The notes under the pieces are model-generated. The model had not been told where the DNA came from. It did not search any database and worked only from the letters and a program-made list of their open reading frames with translations. Position numbers and translations under genes: made by a program. Shown here in pieces: positions 1 to 7,399 of a stretch of 64,000 nucleotides of DNA. Origin of the DNA: Holophagae bacterium (GTDB lineage Bacteria; Acidobacteriota; Holophagae; Acanthopleuribacterales; Acanthopleuribacteraceae). Within the stretch, counting starts at the first letter, position 1, and the number at the start of each line of letters is the position of its first letter. Where the stretch lies: the NCBI GenBank assembly GCA_030429565.1, contig JAUIFE010000006.1, positions 248,001 to 312,000 on the forward strand, written 5' to 3'.

Positions 1-1113
1 ACCACTTATCACTTGATCAACCGTGACGCCGAGATGTTCCACGAACGAAAGTGGCACCGAATTGCGCTCGACGAAGCGCAGAACATCAAAAACCCGGGCG
101 CCCAGCAAACGCGCGCGATTGTGGCGCTTGACGCTGAAAAGCGCATTGCGTTAACCGGTACGCCGGTGGAAAACAAGCTGTCGGAACTCTGGTCGATTAT
201 GGAATTTCTCAACCCCGGCTACCTGGGCACCTTGAAGAGTTTCCAGTCGCGTTTTGCCTTGCCGATTGAGCGTCAAGGTGATCGCAAAAAGGCCCAACTG
301 CTGCGCAAGCTGACGCAGCCGTTTATTCTGCGCCGCTTGAAAACCGACAAGGCGATTATTCAAGACTTGCCGGAAAAGAACGAAATGAAGGTTTACTGCG
401 GTCTCACCGACGAGCAGGCGGCCATGTACCAGGGTTATGTGCAGCAGCAGATGAACCAAATCGAAAACGCGGAAGGCATCCACCGCAACCAGTTGGTTTT
501 GACCACGCTGATGAAACTCAAACAAATCTGCAACCACCCGGTGCATTTTTTGGCCGATCAATCGGACATGGAAGCCCGTTCGGGCAAGTTAATGCGTTTG
601 TCGGAAATGCTCGAAGAAGCCCTGTCTGAAGGGGATAAGTCGCTGATTTTTACCCAGTTCACGCAAATGGGTTTGCTGCTGCAAAAACACTTGGGCGACA
701 AGTTTGAGCAGGAGATTCTCTTCATGCACGGCGGCGTCAGCCAGCAAAAACGCCAGGAGATGGTCGACCGTTTTCAGAGTGCCGACGGACCGAAAGTGTT
801 TATTTTGACCGTTAAAACCGGCGGCACCGGCATCAACCTGACCGCCGCCACCCACGTTTTCCACTTCGATCGCTGGTGGAACCCAGCCGTTGAAAACCAG
901 GCCACCGACCGTGCTTTCCGCATCGGTCAGAAACGCAACGTTCAGGTTCACAAGTTGATTTCAACCGGGACCCTGGAAGATCGCATCGATATGTTGATCG
1001 AGAAGAAAAAAGAACTGGCCGAGAATATTGTGGGCTCTGACGAGGCTTGGTTGACACAGTTGTCGACCGATGCGTTGCGCGATATCTTGACGCTTTCACT
1101 CAACGAGGGGTAA
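1..1113 (+). CDS. SNF2-family helicase, C-terminal part (5' end outside window)
   Basis: The reading frame is open from the first base, so the gene begins upstream; 370 residues are visible. The piece carries the second half of the Swi2/Snf2 ATPase core: a DEAQ Walker B box near residue 24, the LTGTPVEN motif III region, then the C-terminal RecA lobe with FTQFTQ, the GGTGINLTAA motif V and the ATDRAFRIGQ motif VI. Such proteins are ATP-driven DNA translocases; bacterial members are often linked to RNA polymerase recycling or stress, but no substrate can be assigned here. The next gene begins 3 bases after the stop and encodes a SWIM zinc-finger protein. SWIM domains commonly accompany bacterial SNF2 helicases, either fused or adjacent, so the two probably act together. 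Confidence 0.93.
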   Translation, partial: TTYHLINRDAEMFHERKWHRIALDEAQNIKNPGAQQTRAIVALDAEKRIALTGTPVENKLSELWSIMEFLNPGYLGTLKSFQSRFALPIERQGDRKKAQLLRKLTQPFILRRLKTDKAIIQDLPEKNEMKVYCGLTDEQAAMYQGYVQQQMNQIENAEGIHRNQLVLTTLMKLKQICNHPVHFLADQSDMEARSGKLMRLSEMLEEALSEGDKSLIFTQFTQMGLLLQKHLGDKFEQEILFMHGGVSQQKRQEMVDRFQSADGPKVFILTVKTGGTGINLTAATHVFHFDRWWNPAVENQATDRAFRIGQKRNVQVHKLISTGTLEDRIDMLIEKKKELAENIVGSDEAWLTQLSTDALRDILTLSLNEG

Positions 1114-1116
1114 CCG

Positions 1117-2013
1117 ATGGTAGCCAGAAGACCGGTGACGCGCAAAGTCCTGCCGGCGAAACCCAGACCCAAAAACACGACGGTCATTGCGCTGACGGGC
1201 ACGCCGCCGCAAGCCAAGCAGACCTGGTGGTCGCAGCGTTTTATTTCGGTCTTAGAATCGTTCAAGATGGGTAGCCGCTTGGCGCGCGGCAAGGCCTACG
1301 CCGAGGAGTCAAAGGTCCTGAAGTTGGCGATGTCGCGCGGTATTGTCACCGCCACTGTCCAGGGCAGCCGCAAGGCCAGTTACCGCGTCAGTATTCGCCT
1401 TGAACCCTTGTCCGACTCGGCTTGGAAGCAGGTGATGCACAATCTGACGCGCAAGGCGATTTACGCGGTAGAATTGCTGCAAGACCAAATGCCTCAAGAC
1501 GTCGAGGCGGTGTTCGCGTCTGCTCACGTCAGCTTATTTCCGGCTCGCTTAGAGGAGTTGGAGAGCAGTTGTGATTGCCCTGATTGGTCCAATCCGTGTA
1601 AACACATCGCGGCGACGTACTACATCCTCGCCCAGCACTTCGACCTCGACCCCTTCCTGATCTTTGTGTGGCGGGGTCGCTTGAAAACCCAAATCATTGA
1701 GTTCTTGCGCAATTATTGGCGTCAGGGCAAACCCAACCGCAACGGGTTCACCGCCGCCAATCCCGCCAAGATCGCCATGGAAGACTATCAAGCCTACTGG
1801 AACGGACATTTAGACGGCCATGAATCGACCCCTCTGGACCCCTTTAGCGAATCGGTACCGGACTCGTCCATCCGCAAGTTGGGCGCATCGCCGGTTCAGC
1901 TCGACGGCCGGGATATCGCTGAAATTCTGGCCGACGCTTACAACATTACCTCTGACGATATTCGGGCCTGGGCCATGGATAAGAACCTGCGCAGCGGCTC
2001 TTCGGGTCGTTAA
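1117..2013 (+). CDS. SWIM zinc-finger protein
   Basis: This 298-residue protein has a SWIM zinc finger near its middle: CDCPDW, then NPCKH, giving the CxCx(n)CxH metal-binding pattern. The N-terminus is basic and unstructured-looking. After the finger comes a helical region with no motif I recognise. SWIM modules are thought to bind DNA or proteins. The ATG lies 3 bases after the stop of the SNF2 helicase gene, so the two are translationally coupled and very likely form one functional unit, with this protein supplying the recognition part and the helicase the motor. The role in the cell is not known from the sequence. Confidence 0.85.
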   Translation: MVARRPVTRKVLPAKPRPKNTTVIALTGTPPQAKQTWWSQRFISVLESFKMGSRLARGKAYAEESKVLKLAMSRGIVTATVQGSRKASYRVSIRLEPLSDSAWKQVMHNLTRKAIYAVELLQDQMPQDVEAVFASAHVSLFPARLEELESSCDCPDWSNPCKHIAATYYILAQHFDLDPFLIFVWRGRLKTQIIEFLRNYWRQGKPNRNGFTAANPAKIAMEDYQAYWNGHLDGHESTPLDPFSESVPDSSIRKLGASPVQLDGRDIAEILADAYNITSDDIRAWAMDKNLRSGSSGR

Positions 2014-2260
2014 CCGCGCTGTTTACGGGTTTTTTGTGCGCGGCGTCGGCAACCAAGCCGGCGCTTGCAGTTTCGCGCGTTCAGGTGCATACTGTCTCGT
2101 TTCCATGGATCTCACAGGCGTTCGTTTCTCTTACGGACTGAGTTGTTCCGTCCCCCGCCGCCCGTTGTTGGCGCGGCCGCCGGTACCCTAAACGAATCGC
2201 TTTGGCGGTACCCAATCTCTTCATTTTGTTTCATTAAGACATCCAAAAGGAGCTTTAGAT

Positions 2261-2872
2261 ATGTTAGTGACCAAGCAAGCCCCTGATTTCAAGGCAACCG
2301 CTGTTATGCCTGACAACGAAATCAAAGAAATCAGCCTGTCGGATTACAAAGGCAAAAAAGTTGTTTTGTTTTTCTACCCGCTCGACTTCACGTTCGTTTG
2401 CCCCACCGAGTTGCTCGCGTTCAACAGCCGTTTGGCCGAATTCGAAAAACGCGGCGTTCAGGTTCTCGGTTGCTCCATCGACTCTCAGTTCTCTCACTTG
2501 GCATGGAAAAACACCAACGTTGACAACGGTGGTATCGGCCAAGTTGGTTACCCCTTGGTAGCCGACCTCGACAAGTCCATCGCACGTAACTTCGACGTTT
2601 TGGTCGGCCGCGATGAAGACGGCAACGGTGGTGCTGTTGCGCTGCGTGGTTCTTTCTTGATCGATGAAGACGGTGTGGTTCAGCACGCCGTCATCAACAA
2701 CCTGCCTTTGGGCCGCAACATCGATGAAATGCTGCGCATGGTTGACACCTTGAACTTCCACCAAAAACACGGCGAAGTATGTCCCGCCGGTTGGAAAGAG
2801 GGCGATGCCGGTATGACCGCTTCTCCCGACGGTGTTGCCGACTACCTCAGCAAAAACGCCGAGAGCCTCTAA
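2261..2872 (+). CDS. 2-Cys peroxiredoxin (AhpC/TSA family)
   Basis: A typical 2-Cys peroxiredoxin of 203 residues that reduces hydrogen peroxide and organic peroxides in the cytoplasm. The peroxidatic cysteine is Cys47 in FTFVCPTE, and the resolving cysteine is Cys174 in the HGEVCPAGW motif near the C-terminus. The start ATG follows an AAAAGGAG ribosome binding site at good spacing. The reductant (AhpF or thioredoxin) is not encoded nearby. It sits directly upstream of superoxide dismutase, separated by a weak terminator-like hairpin, so the two form an oxidative-stress pair without clearly being one operon. No OxyR or PerR gene is in the window. Confidence 0.95.
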   Translation: MLVTKQAPDFKATAVMPDNEIKEISLSDYKGKKVVLFFYPLDFTFVCPTELLAFNSRLAEFEKRGVQVLGCSIDSQFSHLAWKNTNVDNGGIGQVGYPLVADLDKSIARNFDVLVGRDEDGNGGAVALRGSFLIDEDGVVQHAVINNLPLGRNIDEMLRMVDTLNFHQKHGEVCPAGWKEGDAGMTASPDGVADYLSKNAESL

Positions 2873-2877
2873 CCTTT

Positions 2878-2902
2878 AAAAGCGTCGTCTAGGACCGCTT
2901 TT
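2878..2902 (+). terminator. Terminator-like hairpin after the peroxiredoxin gene
   Basis: Arms AAAAGCG (2878-2884) and CGCTTTT (2896-2902) pair perfectly, and GTC/GAC can extend the stem inside after a two-base bulge. The T-run is short and part of the stem, so termination may be incomplete, leaving some read-through into sod. Confidence 0.45.
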
Positions 2903-3048
2903 AGAATCTCCGTTCACCAAGCCCGAGGCGCGCGCGGTGCGTGCCTCGGCGCTTTTACGGCCGCGCGGCAAACCGGGGTTGTGCCGTTGCATATACCGTT
3001 GTGTCCCTTTGTTCACGCTGGACCCCCCCCACATTTAAGGAGACGGCT

Positions 3049-3621
3049 ATGGCTGTTACGCTTCCCGAATTACCTTACGCTATGGATGCCCTTGCTCCCC
3101 ACATCTCCAAGGAAACGCTTGAGTTCCACTACGGCAAGCACCACGCCGGTTATGTCGGCAAACTGAATGCCGCCATCGAGGGCACTGAATTTGCCAATAT
3201 GAGTTTGGAAGACATCGTCAAAAAATCCAGCGGTGGTGTGTTCAACAACGCCGCTCAGATCTGGAACCACACTTTTTACTGGAACTCCTTGAGCCCCAAT
3301 GGCGGCGGCGAGCCTTCCGGTGCCTTGGCCGATGCTTTGATCAAGGACTTCGGTTCCATCGACGCCTTCAAAACCCAGTTCACGCAAAAAGCCGCCACTT
3401 TGTTTGGCAGCGGCTGGTGTTGGCTGGTTAAAAACGGCGACAGTCTCGAAATCGTTCAAACCAAAGATGCCGGTTGCCCGTTGACCGACGGCAAAACCCC
3501 ACTTTTGACTTGCGATGTTTGGGAACACGCCTACTACATCGATTACCGCAACGCGCGCCCCAGTTACATCGAAGCCTTCTGGGCTCTGGTTAACTGGGAC
3601 CACGCCGCCGGCTTGCTGTAA
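3049..3621 (+). CDS. sodB: Superoxide dismutase, iron type
   Basis: This 190-residue protein matches Fe/Mn superoxide dismutases across its whole length: the N-terminal FHYGKHHAGY with metal-ligand histidine, the NHTFYW motif, the GSGWCWL segment and the DVWEHAYYIDY signature that holds the last Asp and His ligands. AAQIWNHTFYW and the overall pattern favour the iron form, though the metal cannot be proved from sequence. It converts superoxide to peroxide, which the upstream peroxiredoxin can then remove. The frame is open further upstream, but the ATG at 3049 has an AAGGAG site at the right distance and gives the family's normal N-terminus (ending a long unlikely extension). Confidence 0.95.
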   Translation: MAVTLPELPYAMDALAPHISKETLEFHYGKHHAGYVGKLNAAIEGTEFANMSLEDIVKKSSGGVFNNAAQIWNHTFYWNSLSPNGGGEPSGALADALIKDFGSIDAFKTQFTQKAATLFGSGWCWLVKNGDSLEIVQTKDAGCPLTDGKTPLLTCDVWEHAYYIDYRNARPSYIEAFWALVNWDHAAGLL

Positions 3622-3646
3622 GTTTCACTTACAACCAGCCCCACTC

Positions 3647-3683
3647 ACGCCGATCATCCCGCCCGGGACGGTCGGCGTTTTCT
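3647..3683 (+). terminator. Intrinsic terminator after sodB
   Basis: Inverted repeat ACGCCGA (3647-3653) and TCGGCGT (3672-3678), with a GC-rich inner part, is followed by TTTTCT. It lies 26 bases after the sodB stop. Confidence 0.7.
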
Positions 3684-3736
3684 ATTGGGGCGCCGGGCCC
3701 GGTGGCGCCCTTTTGTGCGGGTGACGGGGTTTGCGC

Positions 3737-3765
3737 TTGAAACTTGGGGTGGGATTCGCTTTGAT
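3737..3765 (+). promoter_or_regulatory. Possible sigma-70 promoter for the acyl-CoA-binding protein gene
   Basis: TTGAAA at 3737-3742, a 17-base spacer and TTTGAT at 3760-3765, about 110 bases before the start codon. The -10 matches only four of six consensus bases, so this is tentative. Confidence 0.35.
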
Positions 3766-3873
3766 GGGGGCACGCCGAACCACGTTCGAGCGTGCCGATC
3801 GGCATCAAGTCCTCGGCGATGCCGGTCCCCATTTTTCACTTCCCTTTGGAAGTGCCCATGAGGTGAACGAGTT

Positions 3874-4131
3874 ATGAGTTTAGACGAACGTTTTCAAGAT
3901 GCCGCCGCCCGTGCTAAAGATTTGCCCAGCCGTCCCAGCAACGAAGATTTGTTGAAGATGTACGGTTTGTTTAAACAAGGTACCAGTGGCGATGTGTCCG
4001 GTGACCGTCCCAGCGCCTTTGATTTTAAAGGTCGCGCCAAGTACGATGCCTGGGCCGCGTTGGAAGGCACTGCCGGCGACGACGCCAAAGAGCAGTACAT
4101 TGCCCTGGTCGACAAGCTGGCCAACGGTTAA
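3874..4131 (+). CDS. Acyl-CoA-binding protein
   Basis: This 85-residue protein has the size and signature of the acyl-CoA-binding protein family: YGLFKQGTSGDVSGDRPSAF, followed by KGRAKYDAW, which carry the lysine and tyrosine residues that contact the CoA moiety. The fold is a four-helix bundle that binds long-chain acyl-CoA in the cytoplasm, buffering and carrying it. The family is general in eukaryotes and patchy in bacteria, so its presence is a useful taxonomic hint. It sits alone between a terminator and murI, with an AGGTGA-type ribosome binding site. Its partner enzymes are not nearby. Confidence 0.9.
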   Translation: MSLDERFQDAAARAKDLPSRPSNEDLLKMYGLFKQGTSGDVSGDRPSAFDFKGRAKYDAWAALEGTAGDDAKEQYIALVDKLANG

Positions 4132-4143
4132 TTTTGGAGAAAG

Positions 4144-4938
4144 GTGGGATTTTTGGCGGCTATTGGGGTTTTTGATTCCGGCATCGGCGGATTGACCGTG
4201 TTACGGGCGTTGAAGCAAATGCTTCCGGACGAGCCCTTTGTTTACTTGGGCGATACCGCCCGCTTGCCTTATGGCAGCAAATCGCCGCGAACGATTCGCA
4301 ATTACCTTCACCAAAATGTCGCCTTCCTGGAATCACTGGGGGTCAAAGCCGTGGTGGTGGCCTGTAACACCGCGTCCTCGGTGCTGGAAGGCGACGATTT
4401 ACACGGTCTGCCCCTATACGGGGTAATTCAGCCGGGTGCCCAAGCGGCCATGGCCGCGAGCCAAGGCGGTGCCGTCGGCGTTTTGGCGACGCGGGCCACG
4501 GTGGCTTCTTCAGCCTATCGCCACGCCTTGGAGCGGCTACAACCGGGCCTGCAGGTCGTGGAACAGGCTTGTCCGTTGTTGGTACCTTTGGTGGAAGAGG
4601 GTTGGGCCGACGATCCCGTGACCGAAACGGTCCTGCAACGCTATTTAAGCGAGCCCTTGGCGACCGGTGTCGATACCTTGATTCTCGGCTGTACCCACTA
4701 TCCTGTGTTAAAACACGTGGTACAGCGTTTGGCCGGACCGGGCGTGACCGTCATTGATTCGGCGCAAACCACCGCGCAAGTCGTCAAAAACGACATCATG
4801 CGCGGAAGACTCGCCGCTACCACGCGTCCCGGCGGGATTGATGTGTTCACCACCGACCTGGCGCCGGGTTTTCGAGAGTTGGGGACGCGAATTTTAGCGC
4901 CCTATCCGATTGATTCCTGGTCACTCGCCGATTTATAA
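4144..4938 (+). CDS. murI: Glutamate racemase
   Basis: This 264-residue enzyme makes D-glutamate for peptidoglycan. The FDSGIGGLTVL motif near the N-terminus contains the conserved Asp-Ser; the two catalytic cysteines are in VVACNTAS and LGCTHYP, each in its standard place. I chose the GTG at 4144, five bases after GGAG; a TTG at 4153 in the same frame is nearly as good and would shorten the protein by three residues. The gene follows the acyl-CoA-binding gene by 12 bases and is followed by rph, so the three may be co-transcribed. It complements the cell-wall genes at 55899-61132. Confidence 0.95.
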   Translation: MGFLAAIGVFDSGIGGLTVLRALKQMLPDEPFVYLGDTARLPYGSKSPRTIRNYLHQNVAFLESLGVKAVVVACNTASSVLEGDDLHGLPLYGVIQPGAQAAMAASQGGAVGVLATRATVASSAYRHALERLQPGLQVVEQACPLLVPLVEEGWADDPVTETVLQRYLSEPLATGVDTLILGCTHYPVLKHVVQRLAGPGVTVIDSAQTTAQVVKNDIMRGRLAATTRPGGIDVFTTDLAPGFRELGTRILAPYPIDSWSLADL

Positions 4939-4990
4939 CCCATTGGCCACGCGGATTTGCCGCGTGATCCGAGAAGAGGACATTCGATTT

Positions 4991-5731
4991 ATGGCTAAAC
5001 GATCCTTCGACCGTGATGAAAACACGGCGCGACCGCTCGAATTTTTATGTGACTTCACCCAAAACGCCGACGGGTCGGTTTTGGTGTCAACTGGAAACAC
5101 CAAGGTGCTTTGTACCGCTTTTCTCGAAGACCGCGTGCCGGGGTTCCTCAAAAACCAAGGGGTCGGCTGGGTCACCGCCGAGTACGGCATGCTGCCAGGT
5201 TCAACCCATACGCGCACCATGCGCGAAGCGGCCAAAGGCAAGCAACAGGGGCGGACCGTCGAAATTCAGCGCCTGATTGGCCGCAGTTTGCGCGCCTGTG
5301 TCAATTGCCAAGATTTGGGCGAACGCACCGTGGTGATTGATTGCGATGTGATTCAAGCCGACGGCGGAACGCGCACGGCCGCGATTACCGGTGGTTGTAC
5401 CGCTTTATACCTGTGCCTGTGGAAGCACCGCAAAAAGTTTTTCTCGCCGCCGTTGGCCGGTCGTGTTGCCGCCGTGTCGCTGGGGATTCAAGACGGTCGC
5501 GTGCTGGTCGATCTCGATTACGAGGAAGACTCGCAGGTCGATGTGGACATGAACTTGGTCAAAACCGAGGCGGGCCACTTTATTGAAATACAAGGTACGG
5601 CGGAGAATCGGCCGTTTACCCAAGCGCAGATGATGGACGTTCTGGCGCGCGGCAGCGCGGCCTTGGATGTGATCTTTGCCAAACAAAAACAAGCCCTGCT
5701 CGATTACGGAGTCGATCCCAAATGGCTGTGA
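4991..5731 (+). CDS. rph: Ribonuclease PH
   Basis: A 246-residue phosphorolytic exoribonuclease that trims tRNA 3' ends. Recognised from RPLEFLCDFTQNADGSVL, GWVTAEYGMLPGST, the RTMREAAKGKQQGR substrate-binding arginines and the DVIQADGGTRTAAITGG phosphate-binding region. The ATG at 4991 follows a GAGGAC site and gives the usual MxKRxFDR start; a longer in-frame start lies inside murI and is unlikely. Its 3' end overlaps the start of rdgB by 10 bases, a pairing (rph-rdgB) common in bacteria. Confidence 0.96.
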   Translation: MAKRSFDRDENTARPLEFLCDFTQNADGSVLVSTGNTKVLCTAFLEDRVPGFLKNQGVGWVTAEYGMLPGSTHTRTMREAAKGKQQGRTVEIQRLIGRSLRACVNCQDLGERTVVIDCDVIQADGGTRTAAITGGCTALYLCLWKHRKKFFSPPLAGRVAAVSLGIQDGRVLVDLDYEEDSQVDVDMNLVKTEAGHFIEIQGTAENRPFTQAQMMDVLARGSAALDVIFAKQKQALLDYGVDPKWL

Positions 5732-6330
5732 CGGTAAACTGGCTGTTGGCCACCGGGAACCCCGGAAAAGTGAGAGAGTTACGTCGCTTGTTGGGCGAGT
5801 ATCCGGTTGCGGTACAGGGGCTGGCCGACTTTGGGTTGCCCGCGGATGCGCCCGAAACGGGTGAAACCTTTTTACACAATGCCAAAGAAAAGGCGACCTA
5901 CTACGCCGCCCGCGTGGATGTGCCGGTATTGGCCGATGACTCGGGTTTGGAAATCGACGCCTTGCAAGGGCGTCCCGGTGTTCATTCGGCCCATTTCGGT
6001 GATTTGCCCACGGCTGAAGCGCGCAATCATTACGTGCTGGAGCTGATGCAGGGCGTACCCGCCGCGCAGCGCAGCGCTCGCTTCCGCTGCATGGCGGTTT
6101 TCTATGACGGTGTTCGTTGGTTCCATTGTGACGGCACCGTTGAAGGATGGATTGCCGAGGCGCCGCGTGGTTCCGATGGTTTTGGTTACGACCCTCTGTT
6201 TCTGTTGGCGCCGGATGGACCGGCCTTGGCGGAGATCGACCCGGTTGAAAAAAACAAAATATCCCATCGTGGCAAGGCTTTTCGGGCGCTGCTCGCGCAA
6301 CTCGCGCAGGCTGGTTTGCTGCCGGCTTAG
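5722..6330 (+). CDS. rdgB: dITP/XTP pyrophosphatase (RdgB/HAM1)
   Basis: This 202-residue enzyme hydrolyses non-canonical purine nucleoside triphosphates to monophosphates, keeping inosine and xanthosine out of DNA and RNA. Signatures: LATGNPGKVREL at the N-terminus, ETFLHNAKEKA, the catalytic LADDSGLEIDAL with its conserved acidic residues, GSDGFGYDPLF and the SHRGKAFRAL C-terminal box. It overlaps the end of rph by 10 bases and must be translationally coupled to it. Confidence 0.96.
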   Translation: MAVTVNWLLATGNPGKVRELRRLLGEYPVAVQGLADFGLPADAPETGETFLHNAKEKATYYAARVDVPVLADDSGLEIDALQGRPGVHSAHFGDLPTAEARNHYVLELMQGVPAAQRSARFRCMAVFYDGVRWFHCDGTVEGWIAEAPRGSDGFGYDPLFLLAPDGPALAEIDPVEKNKISHRGKAFRALLAQLAQAGLLPA

Positions 6331-6575
6331 GCCGCCTGTTCGCGGCGACGGCGGATAAAAAATCGTGACAAGTCCTGCGCTTCACGGCGGGGTGCACGGG
6401 GTACCGATACCGAATCGTATTGATTCGCTTGTCGATTCCTGATAAAACGGGGCAGGTTACCCAAATTTATCCGTTGTGCCACGGCTTGAAAACAAGGACT
6501 GCAACCTTTTTCTTTATAATCCCGTACACAACACACTAGCCTCGCTAAGGTGCGGGGCGGTTCGAGGAGTATTTA

Positions 6576-6923
6576 ATGGCGGAATTAACCATTCACGCGG
6601 TTCAGAAGGAAGGCGCGAAAGTGCTTTATCCCAATGGTTACATTAACGCCCATACCGTGCAGGAGTTCGAAAAATCGATTCAGTCGATTCTTGAAGAGAA
6701 CGGCTTTCGAATTATCATCAACTGCCATGAACTCGAATACATCAACAGTTCTGGTTTGGGTGTCTTGATGGGCGTCGTTGAGGAAATAACTGAAAACGAA
6801 GGTTTTCTCTGGCTCTCAAACATGAACGAAACCGTGTTTAACATCTTCGACACCCTGGGCTTTACGCATCTTTTTAACGTTTATCAAACGGAAGAAGAAG
6901 CGCTCGGGGCGATCAACGCGTAG
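6576..6923 (+). CDS. STAS-domain anti-sigma factor antagonist
   Basis: A 115-residue single STAS domain of the SpoIIAA/RsbV type. The phosphorylation loop reads INSSGLGVL, with Ser58/Ser59 in the position of the serine phosphorylated by the partner kinase. In partner switching, the unphosphorylated form binds the anti-sigma kinase and frees its target. The kinase and a PP2C phosphatase follow immediately in the same operon, which supports this role strongly. A TATAAT -10 box lies at 6515-6520, about 55 bases upstream, but its -35 (TTGAAA at 6486) is spaced 23 bases away, so the promoter is uncertain. Confidence 0.92.
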   Translation: MAELTIHAVQKEGAKVLYPNGYINAHTVQEFEKSIQSILEENGFRIIINCHELEYINSSGLGVLMGVVEEITENEGFLWLSNMNETVFNIFDTLGFTHLFNVYQTEEEALGAINA

Positions 6924-6940
6924 GGGCGGAGACTGATCTT

Positions 6941-7399
6941 ATGAACGATCTCCATACAGGCAAAGTCGAAATCACATTTCCCAGCCACACCCAATTCGTG
7001 CATATGATCACGATGTTGGCCAGTAATGCTGCGACCGTGGCGGGCTTCGACGACAAGCAGGCGGGTAAAGTCGCCATTGCTACCGATGAAGCTGTGACCA
7101 ATGTGATCCGTCACGCATACGGAGGCCGTTCCGACCGCATGATTTCGTTCACTGTCGAAATCACGCCCGAATCACTGATCCTCAAGGTGACTCACTCGGG
7201 TAAAGGCCTCAAGAAAAGCGACATCAAGCTGCCGGTAATGAAAGAGTACTTGCAAGAAAAGAAGCCCGGCGGTTTAGGCCTGTTCATCATTAACAAATTC
7301 ATGGACGAAGTGGATTACCTGGACGGCGATGAAAACTGCTGTCTCATGACCAAATACCGCAACAAAACAGGTAAAAAAGGTGCCAAAAAAGCAGACTGA
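6941..7399 (+). CDS. Anti-sigma regulatory factor, serine kinase of the RsbW type
   Basis: This 152-residue protein is a GHKL/HATPase_c domain: the N box ATDEAVTNVIRHAYGG with Glu, Asn and His, and a G2-type loop GGLGLFII. The G1 box, normally DxGxG, reads HSGKG, so the Asp that usually contacts the adenine ring is replaced by His; kinase activity may be altered, or the protein may act mainly by binding. Expected role: phosphorylate the STAS protein encoded just upstream and sequester a sigma factor or other partner. No alternative sigma factor gene is in the window. Its last 20 bases overlap the phosphatase gene. Confidence 0.88.
   Translation: MNDLHTGKVEITFPSHTQFVHMITMLASNAATVAGFDDKQAGKVAIATDEAVTNVIRHAYGGRSDRMISFTVEITPESLILKVTHSGKGLKKSDIKLPVMKEYLQEKKPGGLGLFIINKFMDEVDYLDGDENCCLMTKYRNKTGKKGAKKAD

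Noticed and set aside
5405..6397. A 330-codon frame on the minus strand
   Set aside because: It runs antisense to rph and rdgB, both certain genes, with no family features.
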